This document shows, one piece after another, positions 1 through 9,559 of a stretch of 64,000 nt of DNA (the stretch's first letter is position 1; each line of letters begins with the position of its first letter). The translations under genes and the position numbers were made by a program. The stretch covers positions 186,001-250,000 of the forward strand of contig NZ_BJOG01000002.1 of assembly GCF_006540085.1 (NCBI RefSeq). The letters are read 5' to 3'. A model generated the notes under the pieces. It saw nothing but the letters and a program-made list of their open reading frames with translations, was not told where the DNA came from and made no database searches. The stretch is from Microbacterium oxydans (lineage in GTDB: Bacteria; Actinomycetota; Actinomycetes; Actinomycetales; Microbacteriaceae).

Positions 1-402
1 CACGATGCGCACCCCGTCGAGGCGGGAGGGGTCGAGGAACCCCTGCTCCATGCGCGAAGCGGCTGATCCGCTGCGGTAGTAGTAGACGGAGGAGGACTCC
101 GCGCCCGGGTCCTTGAACATGACCCCGGTCGGGGCGGCGTCGTCGCGCTCGACCCACAGCTCCACCCCGCGGCGTTCGAGCTCGGAGGCGATGCGGTCTC
201 CGAGCGGATCGGCGCCGAGGCGGGATGCCCAGGCGACGCGGTGTCCCGTCGAGGCGACGCCGGCGGCCACGTTGGACTCCGCGCCGGCGAGTCCGACCGA
301 CGCCTCGGCGGCTTCGGCGAGCCGGGAGTCGGTCGGAGTGATCAGCGCCATGGTCTCGCCGATGCAGATGATCTCGGGGAAGGAGGAGGAGGGAGAGCTC
401 AT
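1..402 (-). CDS. PfkB-family sugar kinase, N-terminal part (cut by window edge)
   Basis: Only the first 134 codons are in the window; the 3' end lies to the left. The protein begins MSSPSSSFPEIICIGETMAL and carries the Gly/Ala-rich sugar-binding motif of ribokinase-fold kinases (GLAGAESNVAAG, about residues 38-49), followed by RLGADPLGDRI. This resembles 2-keto-3-deoxygluconate kinases and fructokinases, which phosphorylate a sugar or sugar acid with ATP in the cytoplasm. The start ATG overlaps the stop of the upstream MFS gene as ATGA, so the two are translationally coupled and the transporter may import the substrate. The exact sugar cannot be told from this half; the catalytic GAGD motif is outside the window. 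Confidence 0.85.
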   Translation of the reverse strand, partial: MSSPSSSFPEIICIGETMALITPTDSRLAEAAEASVGLAGAESNVAAGVASTGHRVAWASRLGADPLGDRIASELERRGVELWVERDDAAPTGVMFKDPGAESSSVYYYRSGSAASRMEQGFLDPSRLDGVRIV

Positions 403-1607
403 GAGGGGGTGACCGCCAGGGGTTCGGTGTCGGGGTGAGGGCTCGCGTCGCGGTGACGCAGGTCCGGGAAGGAACGGACGAAGACGACGGCCACGATCAG
501 TCCGACCGCGGCGAAGATGGTGGCGGCGAGGTAGGCGCCGCGCCAGTCGCCCACATCCACGAGGAAGCCGGCGACAGCGGAACCGGCTGCGGCGCCGATG
601 AGCTGTCCGGTGCCGGCCCAGCCGAAGGCCTCAGCGGTCTCGCTGAACTTCACGCTGGCCGAGGTGATCGCGAAGAGCACCGCCAGGGCGGGCGCGATGC
701 CGATGCCGGCGAGGATGAGGGTGCCGCCCAGCCAGAACACGTTGAGCATGACCATCGTCAGCCCGAGGCCGATCGTGACGATCAGCAGACGGCGGGCCAT
801 GGCCCAGGGCCCGATGGGGATGTGGCCGAAGGCGAGACCACCGGCGAGGCTTCCGGCCGAGAACACGGCGAGGACGAGTCCGGCGGCGAGGCTTCCGTGC
901 TCGAAGGTCGCCACGACGCCGACCTCGACGGCGGCGCAGGCTCCGATCAGGAGGAACCCGATCACGGTCGCCAGCATCACGGGCGGCTTGAGCACGACTT
1001 TTCCGAGGGCGTTGCGGCTGCGCGGGATGCGCACCCGCCCGACCTCGGGGGAGAGGATGAACCACGCGCCGCCGCCGACGAGGATGATCGCGACCAGCAG
1101 CAGACCCTCGGCGGTGCCGATCTGGGTCGAGACGAGTGTGATCACGACGGGCGCGAGCACCCAGATGATCTCCTGCAGCGACGCGTCGAGGGAGAACAGC
1201 GGGGTGAGGTTCGAGGAGTTCACGAGCTTGGGGTAGATCGTGCGCACGGCGGCCTGTACCGGTGGGGTGGAGAGGCCGGCGATCATCCCGAGCGCCATGT
1301 ACCCCGGCACCTCGAGCGGAAGCAGAGCCAGACACAGTACGGCCACCACACACACCGACAGGGTGAGAGTGAGCACTCGACGCATGCCCCAGGCGCCCAT
1401 CCAACGGCTGGTGATGGGGCCGGCGATCGCCTGGCCGACGCTGGTCGCGGCGAGGACGAGACCAGCGGACCCGTAGGAGCCGGTCTGCTGCTCGACGTGC
1501 AGCAGGATCGCCAGCGACATCATCCCGTTGGGGAAGCGCGCGGTCAGTTGAGCAGCGATCATGCGCGCCACTCCCGGCGTGCGAAGAAGATCCCGATATC
1601 CCGCCAC
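399..1607 (-). CDS. MFS transporter, about 402 aa
   Basis: A hydrophobic protein with about 12 membrane segments and no other domain. The typical MFS opening (YRDLLRTPGVARMIAAQLTAR) follows a GTG at 1607, which I take as the start. The frame stays open to an ATG at 1748, but the added 47 residues are Arg/Ser/Pro-rich, unlike an MFS N-terminus, and would place the start inside what looks like the upstream control region. No convincing Shine-Dalgarno precedes either start. The overlap with the sugar kinase (ATGA) suggests sugar uptake or efflux, but the sequence also resembles MFS proteins annotated as drug exporters; the substrate is not known. Confidence 0.75.
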   Translation of the reverse strand: MAGYRDLLRTPGVARMIAAQLTARFPNGMMSLAILLHVEQQTGSYGSAGLVLAATSVGQAIAGPITSRWMGAWGMRRVLTLTLSVCVVAVLCLALLPLEVPGYMALGMIAGLSTPPVQAAVRTIYPKLVNSSNLTPLFSLDASLQEIIWVLAPVVITLVSTQIGTAEGLLLVAIILVGGGAWFILSPEVGRVRIPRSRNALGKVVLKPPVMLATVIGFLLIGACAAVEVGVVATFEHGSLAAGLVLAVFSAGSLAGGLAFGHIPIGPWAMARRLLIVTIGLGLTMVMLNVFWLGGTLILAGIGIAPALAVLFAITSASVKFSETAEAFGWAGTGQLIGAAAGSAVAGFLVDVGDWRGAYLAATIFAAVGLIVAVVFVRSFPDLRHRDASPHPDTEPLAVTPS

Positions 1608-1730
1608 CAGACAACGGTACCGGCCCGCGGGGCCGGTCGCGGATGGGGCGATCCGCGACACGCCCGCGACACGCCGAAGGGTGAATTCCACAGGAATCCG
1701 AATGTCGGTGGGGCGTCGTAACGTGCCCCC

Positions 1731-1859
1731 TGTGGATGGATCGCTCACAGGGGCTTCCCAGCCGCGATTTCACGCGGTTCGCCTGCCTTCGGAAGGGGGC
1801 TCGGCCTGTGGAAGAAACGGTGGAGAACCTGTGTTGTATCTGTTGAGAACGGTGGATAA
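1731..1859. promoter_or_regulatory. Cluster of imperfect DnaA-box-like 9-mers upstream of nrdH
   Basis: Four 9-mers on the + strand resemble the reverse complement of a DnaA box (TGTGGAYAA): TGTGGATGG at 1731, TGTGGAAGA at 1807, GGTGGAGAA at 1819 and GGTGGATAA at 1851. Each has one to three mismatches. DnaA control of nrd genes is known in E. coli, so the cluster is noted, but imperfect matches are common and this is weak. The rest of the 1608-1997 gap holds the NrdR boxes and the nrdH leader. Confidence 0.25.
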
Positions 1860-1873
1860 CTACACGGATGTAA

Positions 1874-1921
1874 CTACTACCCCTTGTGGTCGCCCCCAAT
1901 GTCGGTCCCCATATGTAGTAT
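1874..1921 (+). promoter_or_regulatory. Tandem NrdR boxes upstream of nrdHIEF
   Basis: Two 16-bp sites resemble the NrdR box consensus ACACTATATCTAGTGT. The downstream copy at 1906-1921 keeps ATAT-G-TAGT-A-T. The upstream copy at 1874-1889 keeps ACTA and CT-GTG. Their starts are 32 bp apart, the three-helical-turn spacing of known NrdR box pairs. NrdR represses ribonucleotide reductase genes when dATP is plentiful, so these sites predict repression of the nrdHIEF operon. The match of the upstream box is partial; the spacing is the stronger argument. Confidence 0.7.
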
Positions 1922-1997
1922 TGAAGTCCCGGCAGGGGGTCTACCGGGAAACAGCCTGATGAGAAGCAGGCCAGAGATTTGAGGGGTTACGAAAAAG

Positions 1998-2231
1998 ATG
2001 TCGATCACGGTCTACACCAAGCCTTCCTGCGTTCAGTGCAACGCCACCTACCGTGCCCTGGATGCCAAGGGAATCGAGTACGAGGTCCTCGACCTGTCGG
2101 AAGATCCGACGGCGCTCGAGCAGGTCAAGGCGCTCGGCTACATGCAGGCACCCGTCGTCGTCACCGACGAGGGCCACTGGTCGGGCTTCCGCCCCGACAA
2201 GATCGACGAGCTCGCGTCCCGTCTGGCGTGA
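1998..2231 (+). CDS. nrdH: Glutaredoxin-like redoxin NrdH
   Basis: A 77-residue thioredoxin-fold protein with the redox pair CVQC at residues 12-15 (KPSCVQCNATYRALD) and the conserved C-terminal part WSGFRPDKIDEL that lets NrdH accept electrons from thioredoxin reductase. It reduces the class Ib ribonucleotide reductase NrdE. It is the first gene of nrdHIEF, 6 bases ahead of nrdI. A GAGGGG element at about 1980-1985 lies a little far from the ATG (12 bases) but is the only candidate ribosome binding site. The NrdR box pair upstream predicts control of the whole operon. Confidence 0.97.
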   Translation: MSITVYTKPSCVQCNATYRALDAKGIEYEVLDLSEDPTALEQVKALGYMQAPVVVTDEGHWSGFRPDKIDELASRLA

Positions 2232-2237
2232 CGCACC

Positions 2238-2672
2238 ATGAGCGCCGTCGCGACCGCAGCGCCGCTCCTGGTCTACTTCTCGAGCGTCTCGGGTAACACC
2301 GCGCGTTTCATCGAGAAGCTCGGGTTCCCGTCCCGACGCATCCCCCTCCACCGGAACGAAGAAGACCTCGTCATCGACGAGCCCTTCGTGCTGGTCACCC
2401 CCACCTACGGCGGGGGAGCGGGGCGCGGCGTCGAGAAGGGCGCCGTTCCGAAACAGGTGATCCGGTTTCTCAACGACGAGCGCAACCGACGCCACATCCG
2501 CGGAGTGATCTCCGCGGGGAACACCAACTTCGGCGATGCCTTCTGCCTCGCCGGTGACATCATCAGCCGCAAGTGCCACGTGCCTCACTTGTATCGGCTC
2601 GAGATCTTCGGCACACAAGACGATGTGGATCGCGTGAGCGACGGATTGGAACGACGGTGGCAGCTTCAGTGA
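2238..2672 (+). CDS. nrdI: Flavodoxin-like NrdI, class Ib RNR activator
   Basis: A 144-residue flavodoxin-fold protein. The FMN phosphate loop is [14 protein letters not shown] (about residues 14-27) and the flavin-facing loops are [11 protein letters not shown] and [16 protein letters not shown]. NrdI supplies the oxidant (superoxide or peroxide made by its reduced flavin) that assembles the dimanganese-tyrosyl radical cofactor of NrdF. Length and motifs match the family. Its stop overlaps the nrdE start as GTGA, so translation of nrdE is coupled to it. Confidence 0.97.
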   Translation: MSAVATAAPLLVYFSSVSGNTARFIEKLGFPSRRIPLHRNEEDLVIDEPFVLVTPTYGGGAGRGVEKGAVPKQVIRFLNDERNRRHIRGVISAGNTNFGDAFCLAGDIISRKCHVPHLYRLEIFGTQDDVDRVSDGLERRWQLQ

Positions 2673-4813
2673 CCGAGACAGTGGCATTCAAGGCGAACCC
2701 CTCCTACGAGGGTCTCGACTATCACGCCCTCAACGCGATGCTCAACCTGTACGACGCGAACGGGAAGATCCAGTTCGACGCCGACAAGCGCGCCGCGCGG
2801 GAGTACTTCCTGCAGCACGTGAACCAGAACACGGCGTTCTTCCACTCGCTCAAGGAGCGCCTGGACTACCTCGTGGAGAAGGAGTACTACGAGGGCGCCG
2901 TCATCGAGAAGTACTCGATGGAGTTCATCCAGAAGCTCAACGACCTCGCCTACGGCAAGAAGTTCCGCTTCGAGACGTTCCTCGGCGCGTTCAAGTACTA
3001 CACGAGCTACACGCTGAAGACGTTCGACGGCAAGCGCTACCTCGAGCGCTTCGAGGACCGCGTCGTCATGACCGCCCTCGGTCTCGCCGACGGCGACGAG
3101 AAGCTCGCCGTGGCCCTCGTCGAGGAGATCATCTCCGGTCGTTTCCAGCCGGCGACCCCCACCTTCCTCAACGCCGGCAAGGCGCAGCGCGGCGAGCTCG
3201 TCAGCTGCTTCCTCCTGCGCATCGAAGACAACATGGAGTCGATCGCCCGCGGCATCAACTCCGCGCTGCAGCTCTCCAAGCGCGGTGGCGGCGTCGCACT
3301 CCTGCTGTCGAACATCCGCGAGTCGGGTGCGCCGATCAAGCAGATCGAGAACCAGTCCTCGGGCATCATCCCGGTCATGAAGCTCCTCGAAGACAGCTTC
3401 AGCTACGCCAACCAGCTCGGTGCGCGTCAGGGCGCCGGCGCGGTGTACCTCAACGCGCACCACCCCGACATCATGCGCTTCCTCGACACCAAGCGTGAGA
3501 ACGCCGACGAGAAGATCCGCATCAAGACGCTGTCGCTGGGCGTCGTCGTGCCCGACATCACGTTCGAGCTCGCCAAGAACGACGAGGACATGTACCTGTT
3601 CTCGCCGTACGACGTCGAGAAGGTCTACGGCGTTCCGTTCGGCGACATCTCGGTCACCGAGAAGTACCGCGAGATGGTCGACGACCCGCGCATCAAGAAG
3701 ACCAAGATCAACGCGCGCGAGTTCTTCCAGACCGTCGCCGAGATCCAGTTCGAGTCCGGCTACCCGTACGTCATGTTCGAGGACACGGTGAACAAGGCCA
3801 ACCCGATCAAGGGTCGGATCAACATGTCCAACCTCTGCAGCGAGATCCTGCAGGTGAACACGCCGACCACGTACAACGACGACCTGTCGTACGACAACAT
3901 CGGCAAGGACATCTCCTGCAACCTCGGTTCGATGAACATCGCGCTGTCGATGGACGCCGACGACCTCGGCCAGACCGTCGAGACCGCGATCCGGGCACTG
4001 ACCGCGGTCAGCGACCAGAGCCACATCGGCTCGGTTCGTTCGATCGAGGACGGCAATGACCGCTCCCACGCCATCGGCCTGGGCCAGATGAACCTGCACG
4101 GCTACCTCGCTCGCGAGCACGTGTACTACGGCTCCGAAGAGGGCATCGACTTCACGAACATCTACTTCTACACGGTGCTGTTCCACGCGCTGCGCGCGTC
4201 GAACAAGCTCGCCATCGAGCGCGGCACGACGTTCGACGGGTTCGAGGACTCGACCTACGCGTCGGGGGAGTTCTTCGACAAGTACATCGACCGCGCCTGG
4301 GTTCCCGAGACCGAGAAGGTCAAGGAGCTGTTCGCCGGCAAGCACATCCCGACACAGGACGACTGGGCCGAGCTGAAGGCGTCGATCCAGAAGCACGGCA
4401 TCTACAACCAGAACCTGCAGGCGGTGCCGCCGACCGGCTCGATCTCGTACATCAACAACTCGACGTCGTCGATCCACCCGATCGCGTCGAAGATCGAGAT
4501 CCGCAAGGAAGGCAAGCTCGGCCGCGTCTACTACCCGGCGGCGTTCATGACGAACGACAACCTGGAGTACTACCAGGACGCGTACGAGATCGGCTACGAG
4601 AAGGTCATCGACACGTACGCCGCGGCGACGCAGCACGTCGACCAGGGCCTGTCGCTGACGCTGTTCTTCAAGGACACCGCCACCACGCGTGACATCAACA
4701 AGGCGCAGATCTACGCATGGCGCAAGGGCATCAAGACGATCTACTACATCCGCCTGCGTCAGCTGGCGCTCGAGGGCACCGACATGGCCGAGTGCGTCTC
4801 GTGCATGCTCTGA
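2669..4813 (+). CDS. nrdE: Class Ib ribonucleoside-diphosphate reductase alpha subunit NrdE
   Basis: A 714-residue catalytic subunit that reduces ribonucleoside diphosphates to deoxyribonucleotides. The family opening [17 protein letters not shown] follows within 20 residues of the GTG at 2669, which overlaps the nrdI stop; longer upstream frames run inside nrdI and are rejected. Visible signatures are the substrate cysteine region LVSCFLLR, the active-site N-x-C-x-E in [14 protein letters not shown], the central [20 protein letters not shown] stretch, and the C-terminal redox pair in ECVSCML that is reduced by NrdH. There is no long N-terminal ATP-cone, as expected for class Ib enzymes. Confidence 0.98.
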   Translation: MTETVAFKANPSYEGLDYHALNAMLNLYDANGKIQFDADKRAAREYFLQHVNQNTAFFHSLKERLDYLVEKEYYEGAVIEKYSMEFIQKLNDLAYGKKFRFETFLGAFKYYTSYTLKTFDGKRYLERFEDRVVMTALGLADGDEKLAVALVEEIISGRFQPATPTFLNAGKAQRGELVSCFLLRIEDNMESIARGINSALQLSKRGGGVALLLSNIRESGAPIKQIENQSSGIIPVMKLLEDSFSYANQLGARQGAGAVYLNAHHPDIMRFLDTKRENADEKIRIKTLSLGVVVPDITFELAKNDEDMYLFSPYDVEKVYGVPFGDISVTEKYREMVDDPRIKKTKINAREFFQTVAEIQFESGYPYVMFEDTVNKANPIKGRINMSNLCSEILQVNTPTTYNDDLSYDNIGKDISCNLGSMNIALSMDADDLGQTVETAIRALTAVSDQSHIGSVRSIEDGNDRSHAIGLGQMNLHGYLAREHVYYGSEEGIDFTNIYFYTVLFHALRASNKLAIERGTTFDGFEDSTYASGEFFDKYIDRAWVPETEKVKELFAGKHIPTQDDWAELKASIQKHGIYNQNLQAVPPTGSISYINNSTSSIHPIASKIEIRKEGKLGRVYYPAAFMTNDNLEYYQDAYEIGYEKVIDTYAAATQHVDQGLSLTLFFKDTATTRDINKAQIYAWRKGIKTIYYIRLRQLALEGTDMAECVSCML

Positions 4814-4824
4814 CCTGTTGCTGA

Positions 4825-5841
<1,017 letters not shown>

Positions 5842-5875
5842 GAAACGCTGGTCAGTGGCGTATTTACTGACATCC

Positions 5876-5926
5876 AAAAGGCCCCCGGTTGGCTGCTCAT
5901 CATGGGTAGCTGACCGGGGGCCTTTT
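5876..5926 (+). terminator. Intrinsic terminator after nrdF
   Basis: A perfect 14-bp stem (AAAAGGCCCCCGGT with ACCGGGGGCCTTTT) surrounds a 23-base loop and ends in a T-run. Because the left arm starts with AAAA, the hairpin can work in both directions. It lies between nrdF and the convergent integrase gene. A small inverted repeat GTCAGT...ACTGAC (5851-5871) precedes it. Confidence 0.9.
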
Positions 5927-5930
5927 CGCG

Positions 5931-5950
5931 TTTGCCCACGTTTTGCCCAC
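5931..5950. repeat. Tandem TTTGCCCAC repeats next to the integrase gene
   Basis: TTTGCCCAC occurs at 5931-5939 and again at 5942-5950, an 11-bp period (one helical turn), just beyond the integrase stop codon at 5955. Short direct repeats in this place are often arm-type binding sites of a tyrosine recombinase, so this is a candidate attachment-site flank. No matching copy was found by eye near the other end of the island. Confidence 0.45.
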
Positions 5951-5954
5951 ACTC

Positions 5955-7055
5955 CTACGAGACCGCTGTCTCCCGAGCGGCACTCATCGCGCGCGCCACG
6001 GCTTCGAGGTCGTCGTCGAATAGGTCGGCGTAGACGTCGAGCGTCATGGCCGCGGAGGCATGGCCGAGCATGCGTTGCACGGCCTTCACCTGGGCACCGG
6101 ACGAGACGGCGAGGGACGCGGCCGTGTGGCGCAGGTCATGCGGCGTGATCGACGGGATGGTCGTGTCGACGGATTGAGCCTTCCTGACGGCCTTCACGAA
6201 CCAACCGCTGGTGGCGTGCGGGTAGGGGATCGGATCGGCACCGTCGCCGAACAAGAAGGCCTCCGGTCCCTTGTCTTCGCAGAGCCGTGCGATCGCCTTC
6301 ACGAGGTGCGGCGGGATGGGGATCTCTCGAGCGTGACCAGACTCCGGTGTGCCGATCTGATACCCGCCCTTCACGAGCACGGCGTTGTCCTCGATTCGGA
6401 TGCGCTTGCGCAGCATGTTGAGGTGCCGGACGCGGATCGCGACCGCCTCGCCCTATCTCGGTCCGGAGTACGCGAACAGCTCGATCAGAACGCGCGTCGT
6501 CTCATCGGCGGCGCTTTCTGACAGCTCCGCCACCTGCGCGTGGGTGAGATACCGGGGTGACTTGCGACGCTTCGCCGGCCGGGCGACGCCGACGGCAGGG
6601 TTCACGGGGATGGCGCGCTCACGCGTCGCGATCGCCAGCATGCCGGACAGCACGAACATGATCCGTCGCACGGTCTGCGCAGATCTGGTTTGGCTGAGTT
6701 CGGCGACCCACTCCGCGATCTCGGAGCGCTTGATGCCGGAGATTTCGCGCCCGGCCCATTTCGGTTCGACGTGTACACGCCAGGCCGTCTCCATCGCCTG
6801 CTGTGAGGATGGCTTGAGCGGAGCCAGGCGTTCGGCCTCCCACGCCCTGTGGAGCGTGTTGAGGAGCTTCCGGCTCTCGATCGGGTCCAGGTACTCGCCC
6901 TTCGCCTTCGAGACCGTCACGGAGGCCAGGAACAGGTCTGCTTCCTTCTTAGTGCGGAACCCGCGCTTGTCGGTTTGCGACTTGTCGGGCTTCCTGTACC
7001 GCACGCGGTACCGGCGACCCCGCGCCGTGTCGTAGGGCGTGATCGACCCGGCCAT
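5955..7055 (-). pseudogene. Tyrosine recombinase (phage-type integrase) interrupted by one in-frame TAG
   Basis: The frame encodes a 366-codon integrase. The N-terminal arm-binding part (about residues 8-60) and SAM-like core-binding domain (about 70-170) are followed by the catalytic domain with R (FAYSGPR), HDLRHT, LGHAS and the nucleophile tyrosine in LDVYADLF. The codon right after the first catalytic Arg is TAG at 6453-6455, where the family usually has Trp (RWGE); the frame then resumes with GEAVAIRVRHLN. There is no frameshift: a single TGG to TAG change explains it. The product is therefore probably split and inactive unless the amber codon is read through. Its ATG overlaps the stop of the upstream gene (TGATG), so it is the last gene of the island operon. 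Confidence 0.85.
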
Positions 7056-7606
7056 CAATTCCCGCCTTTGTCGCGCACCGCGTACCAGCGTCGGGCGATC
7101 GACTCGACTCGCTTCATCTCTCCGCGCACCCACCCGAGCGACTGGGCGGCCTTGAATACTCGCCACCACATCGACCCGTAGGTCGCTGCCTGCTCTGCCG
7201 TTGCCGTGCCGTCAACGGGTGCGATCGGAGGAAAACCATCCGGCACCCGTGAACGGACCCGGCCGGTTGTGCTGAGCCCCGCCGCTTGGCGAGCCATGTT
7301 CAGCCACGCGGCCTCGTCGGCCGCGGCGGACGCTGCCGCTTTGTCGATCTCGGCTGCTGACACGAGGCGCGTGACAGGCTTGAGTGCCATGCCGCGAGGT
7401 GGCGCCACGTCGACGGCGGCGACCACGGCGAATGCTGCGCGGCCGTCGCCCCCCGGGACAACAATGCGCGTGCCCACCGTGGGGGGCGTTGAGAGTGTCC
7501 ATTCGTAGACGTACGCGTGGTCAGCGTTCGGTGGTGTGCTCGTGGTGAGGTCGCGGAACGAGACGCTCACGAACCGCTGGCGGGCCTTGCGAGCGAACCA
7601 TCCCAT
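7055..7606 (-). CDS. Island protein of unknown function, 183 aa
   Basis: I do not recognise the family with certainty. Residues about 10-70 read like a small beta-domain (FVSVSFRDLTTSTPPN... VGTRIVVPGGDGRAAFAVVAAVD) that recalls the DNA-binding beta-domain at the N-terminus of PriA helicases. The middle (80-115) is Ala-rich and helical, and the C-terminus is basic with several Trp. It sits inside an operon whose four genes overlap by one base each, between the ImmA/IrrE gene and the integrase, so it probably serves the mobile element. The PriA resemblance is inference from pattern only. Confidence 0.7.
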   Translation of the reverse strand: MGWFARKARQRFVSVSFRDLTTSTPPNADHAYVYEWTLSTPPTVGTRIVVPGGDGRAAFAVVAAVDVAPPRGMALKPVTRLVSAAEIDKAAASAAADEAAWLNMARQAAGLSTTGRVRSRVPDGFPPIAPVDGTATAEQAATYGSMWWRVFKAAQSLGWVRGEMKRVESIARRWYAVRDKGGN

Positions 7607-8067
7607 CAGATGACCTCGACCTTCGCGTCGTACTCGCCGACGCCCATGCGTGGGCCGACGTACACGGCGCCGTCAACGCGCAGGAGAAGCCGGCGAAACA
7701 CCTCGACGAGGTCGGCTGTCACGTTGAGTGCGATCGCCATCGCCTCGACGTTGCCATCGTGGCGCGCCTCTTGACGGCGATACTCGTCGAGTCCGATCAT
7801 CTGCATTGCTGCCCACTCGTCTGCGCGTCGTTCCTGTTTCGCGTTCACTGGGCCGAACCGCGATCGGGTGTCGCCCCAGATCGCGTGGCAGCACTCGTGC
7901 GGGAGGGTCGAGCGGTACACGCGCGTTGACAGGTGGAACTGGATCCGGATGAGCTTCTCCTCGTGGATGTACTCGCCGTCGATGTCGTCCGGTAGTTCGC
8001 AGTACTCGATTCGTACGCCCAGCGCATCGATCATCTCGTAGATGCGCTTCAGCCTTGCGTCCTTCAT
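7606..8067 (-). CDS. ImmA/IrrE-family zinc metallopeptidase
   Basis: A 153-residue protein with the zinc motif HECCH (in STLPHECCHAIWGD, about residues 55-68) and the third-ligand region ERRADEWAAMQMIG, followed by the family helix DLVEVFRRLL. Proteins of this type cut the repressor of a mobile element or of a stress regulon after DNA damage. Unusually, the partner XRE repressor is not found next to it: the upstream gene has no clear helix-turn-helix. Its stop and start codons each overlap a neighbour by one base, so it is co-translated with the island operon. Confidence 0.88.
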   Translation of the reverse strand: MKDARLKRIYEMIDALGVRIEYCELPDDIDGEYIHEEKLIRIQFHLSTRVYRSTLPHECCHAIWGDTRSRFGPVNAKQERRADEWAAMQMIGLDEYRRQEARHDGNVEAMAIALNVTADLVEVFRRLLLRVDGAVYVGPRMGVGEYDAKVEVI

Positions 8068-8501
8068 CAGCTCTGCCCGTCGTCCCCTCCGCGGTCGCGA
8101 GACTTCTTCTTCGCAACCCTCGGTAGTTGAGTCTGGTCGGGAGCACGGACATCTTGCTCGCGTGATGCGCGTCGTGAGCTGAGATCGTCCGCGAGTGCGG
8201 CCGTATCCGACGCCATGGTGCCGGTGTAGTCGGCGACCACGCCGTAGAGCGGTTCGCCGTTATAGACACCAACGGGGCCGATCTTGCCCTCGAAGGCCCG
8301 GATCAGCGCGTCGGTGTCGACATCGGTCGGCGGGAGTCCCGGGCGCAGGCAACGAAGCTGGGCGGCCCCGAGCATCGCCGGATTACCCCGGCCTTCGCCG
8401 ATGTCGGCCACCCATCCGGTGAAGTCGTTGAGCAGCTCCATGCGCCGCTGCAGCTCGTTGAGTAGCGCGTCGGTCGAGACGGTATCAAGGTCTGCAGTCA
8501 T
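8067..8501 (-). CDS. Island hypothetical protein, 144 aa, first gene of the operon
   Basis: I do not recognise this protein. Residues 1-35 look like an amphipathic helix pair (DALLNELQRRMELLNDFTGWVADIG), the middle contains VYNGEPLYGVVADYTG, and the last 40 residues are charged and low-complexity (KKKSRDRGGDDGQ). It has no membrane segment and no obvious helix-turn-helix, but because it precedes an ImmA/IrrE peptidase by a one-base overlap it may be that protease's partner or target. The ATG at 8501 has only a weak ribosome binding site. Confidence 0.65.
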   Translation of the reverse strand: MTADLDTVSTDALLNELQRRMELLNDFTGWVADIGEGRGNPAMLGAAQLRCLRPGLPPTDVDTDALIRAFEGKIGPVGVYNGEPLYGVVADYTGTMASDTAALADDLSSRRASREQDVRAPDQTQLPRVAKKKSRDRGGDDGQS

Positions 8502-8621
8502 CGTGATCGTCAGGTCAAAGCGGAGTGAGCTCCAGGAAGACTACGAACACAGATGACCCCCACCCGGCCGATGGGCGAACTCCAGGAGTCGTTGCAACAC
8601 AACCTGCTCTGATCATATGAA

Positions 8622-8663
8622 GAGCGCCCGCTGTCAGCCGATCTGGCTGGGAGCGGGCGCTCT
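8622..8663. terminator. Hairpin between island operon and M15 peptidase
   Basis: AGAGCGCCCGCT pairs with AGCGGGCGCTCT (12-bp perfect stem, loop 18). It lies 26 bases past the stop of the minus-strand peptidase gene and would end its transcript before the island operon. The T-run is short on both sides. The remaining 8502-8621 sequence holds no gene I can support. Confidence 0.7.
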
Positions 8664-8689
8664 CTTGTCCATCGTTGGCGTTGATATGG

Positions 8690-9559
8690 TCAGGCCGTGG
8701 GGGCTCCGATGTACCCGGCGAGGAACGTGAAGGTATCCCACGTCACACCAGGAACTTGCGAAAGCTCCGGCAGCGGCATGATGTCCGTGGCTCCGAGGCC
8801 GCGCAGCGTGTTGACCTGCATGCGGAAATCGTTGTACTGCTGCTGACTAGCGAAGTCGGTCTTGCCCCCATATCGCAGGTGGACGACCGTGCCGTTGGGG
8901 ACCTTGACAATTGCTTCCACGTTGTTCTCCGTTGTTGTTGTCTCGGGCGGCGCGGTGTAGTCGCCCGTGTATTCCCAGTGCCATGCTTCGTCGGGCTTCC
9001 TCCCTCCGGGCTCTGCCCAATCTGGATGGATCCACCCCCATTGGCCGGCGTTCGCCTTCATCCAGAGGTAGATCGGATTCGTCCATCCATCGATAGGCAC
9101 ACCAATGTCGATGGCGACAGCCCAGCCGTGGTTCGACTCGCCAGGCACAGCTGCGTTCTCGCACTGGCGGCGGGCGCACCAATACTCGCGGGCTTTGACC
9201 TGGTTAGCGTAATCCCGGTAGCCATCTGAGAGGGGCAGGTCGCGCCCGAATTGCTTACGAAACTCGACGTTCAGAGCGACCAGCGCGGTTACCGCGTCGG
9301 TGCGCAGGTAGAGAGACGGCCTCCAAGGAATGGGAGTGAGCGCCGACAATGGTATTTCGCCATTCCGGTACGACCCCCAGTCGGCATGAGCGGGAGCCGT
9401 CTGCCCCGCAACCGGTCCCGCAGCAGCGACGAGGGCCGCGATAGCGGCTGCCGACAGAAACCGTCGTCGAGACAGTGGGGATGGTCGTGATGGTGATGGT
9501 TCCCCCGGAACGGCACCCGCGGTGGTGCCAGGCGGAGGTGCTCCGAGCGGTGTTGTCAT
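8690..9559 (-). CDS. Tat-exported M15-type peptidase (VanY/endolysin-like), 289 aa
   Basis: The N-terminus carries a twin-arginine signal (PLSRRRFLSAAAIAALVAAA) ending near AHA, so the mature enzyme starts about residue 60. The catalytic domain shows the zinc pattern of D-Ala-D-Ala carboxypeptidases and phage L-alanyl-D-Glu peptidases: SDGYRDY, SNHGWAVAIDIG (His and Asp ligands) and WHWEY (third ligand). A C-terminal segment of about 60 residues (NGTVVHLRYGGKTDF onward) resembles tails on actinophage lysins. It would cleave peptidoglycan stem peptides outside the membrane. The ATG at 9559 is chosen because it puts the signal peptide close to the N-terminus. Whether it is a former prophage lysin or a host wall enzyme is open. 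Confidence 0.85.
   Translation of the reverse strand: MTTPLGAPPPGTTAGAVPGEPSPSRPSPLSRRRFLSAAAIAALVAAAGPVAGQTAPAHADWGSYRNGEIPLSALTPIPWRPSLYLRTDAVTALVALNVEFRKQFGRDLPLSDGYRDYANQVKAREYWCARRQCENAAVPGESNHGWAVAIDIGVPIDGWTNPIYLWMKANAGQWGWIHPDWAEPGGRKPDEAWHWEYTGDYTAPPETTTTENNVEAIVKVPNGTVVHLRYGGKTDFASQQQYNDFRMQVNTLRGLGATDIMPLPELSQVPGVTWDTFTFLAGYIGAPTA

Noticed and set aside
435-1721. Long plus-strand frame opposite the MFS gene
   Set aside because: Composition is Glu/Asp/Gly/His-rich with no domain; it mirrors the codon pattern of the real minus-strand gene.
2666-4636. 656-codon minus-strand frame opposite nrdE
   Set aside because: Val/Asp/Arg-rich antisense of a highly conserved gene; no motif and no ribosome site.
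5842-5954. tRNA or tmRNA end as attachment site next to the integrase
   Set aside because: No cloverleaf can be drawn; the region is an inverted repeat, a terminator and short direct repeats.
5955-7055. Frameshift in the integrase
   Set aside because: The distance between the two halves is a multiple of three and the sequence between them reads through in one frame, so a nonsense codon, not a frameshift, is the cause.
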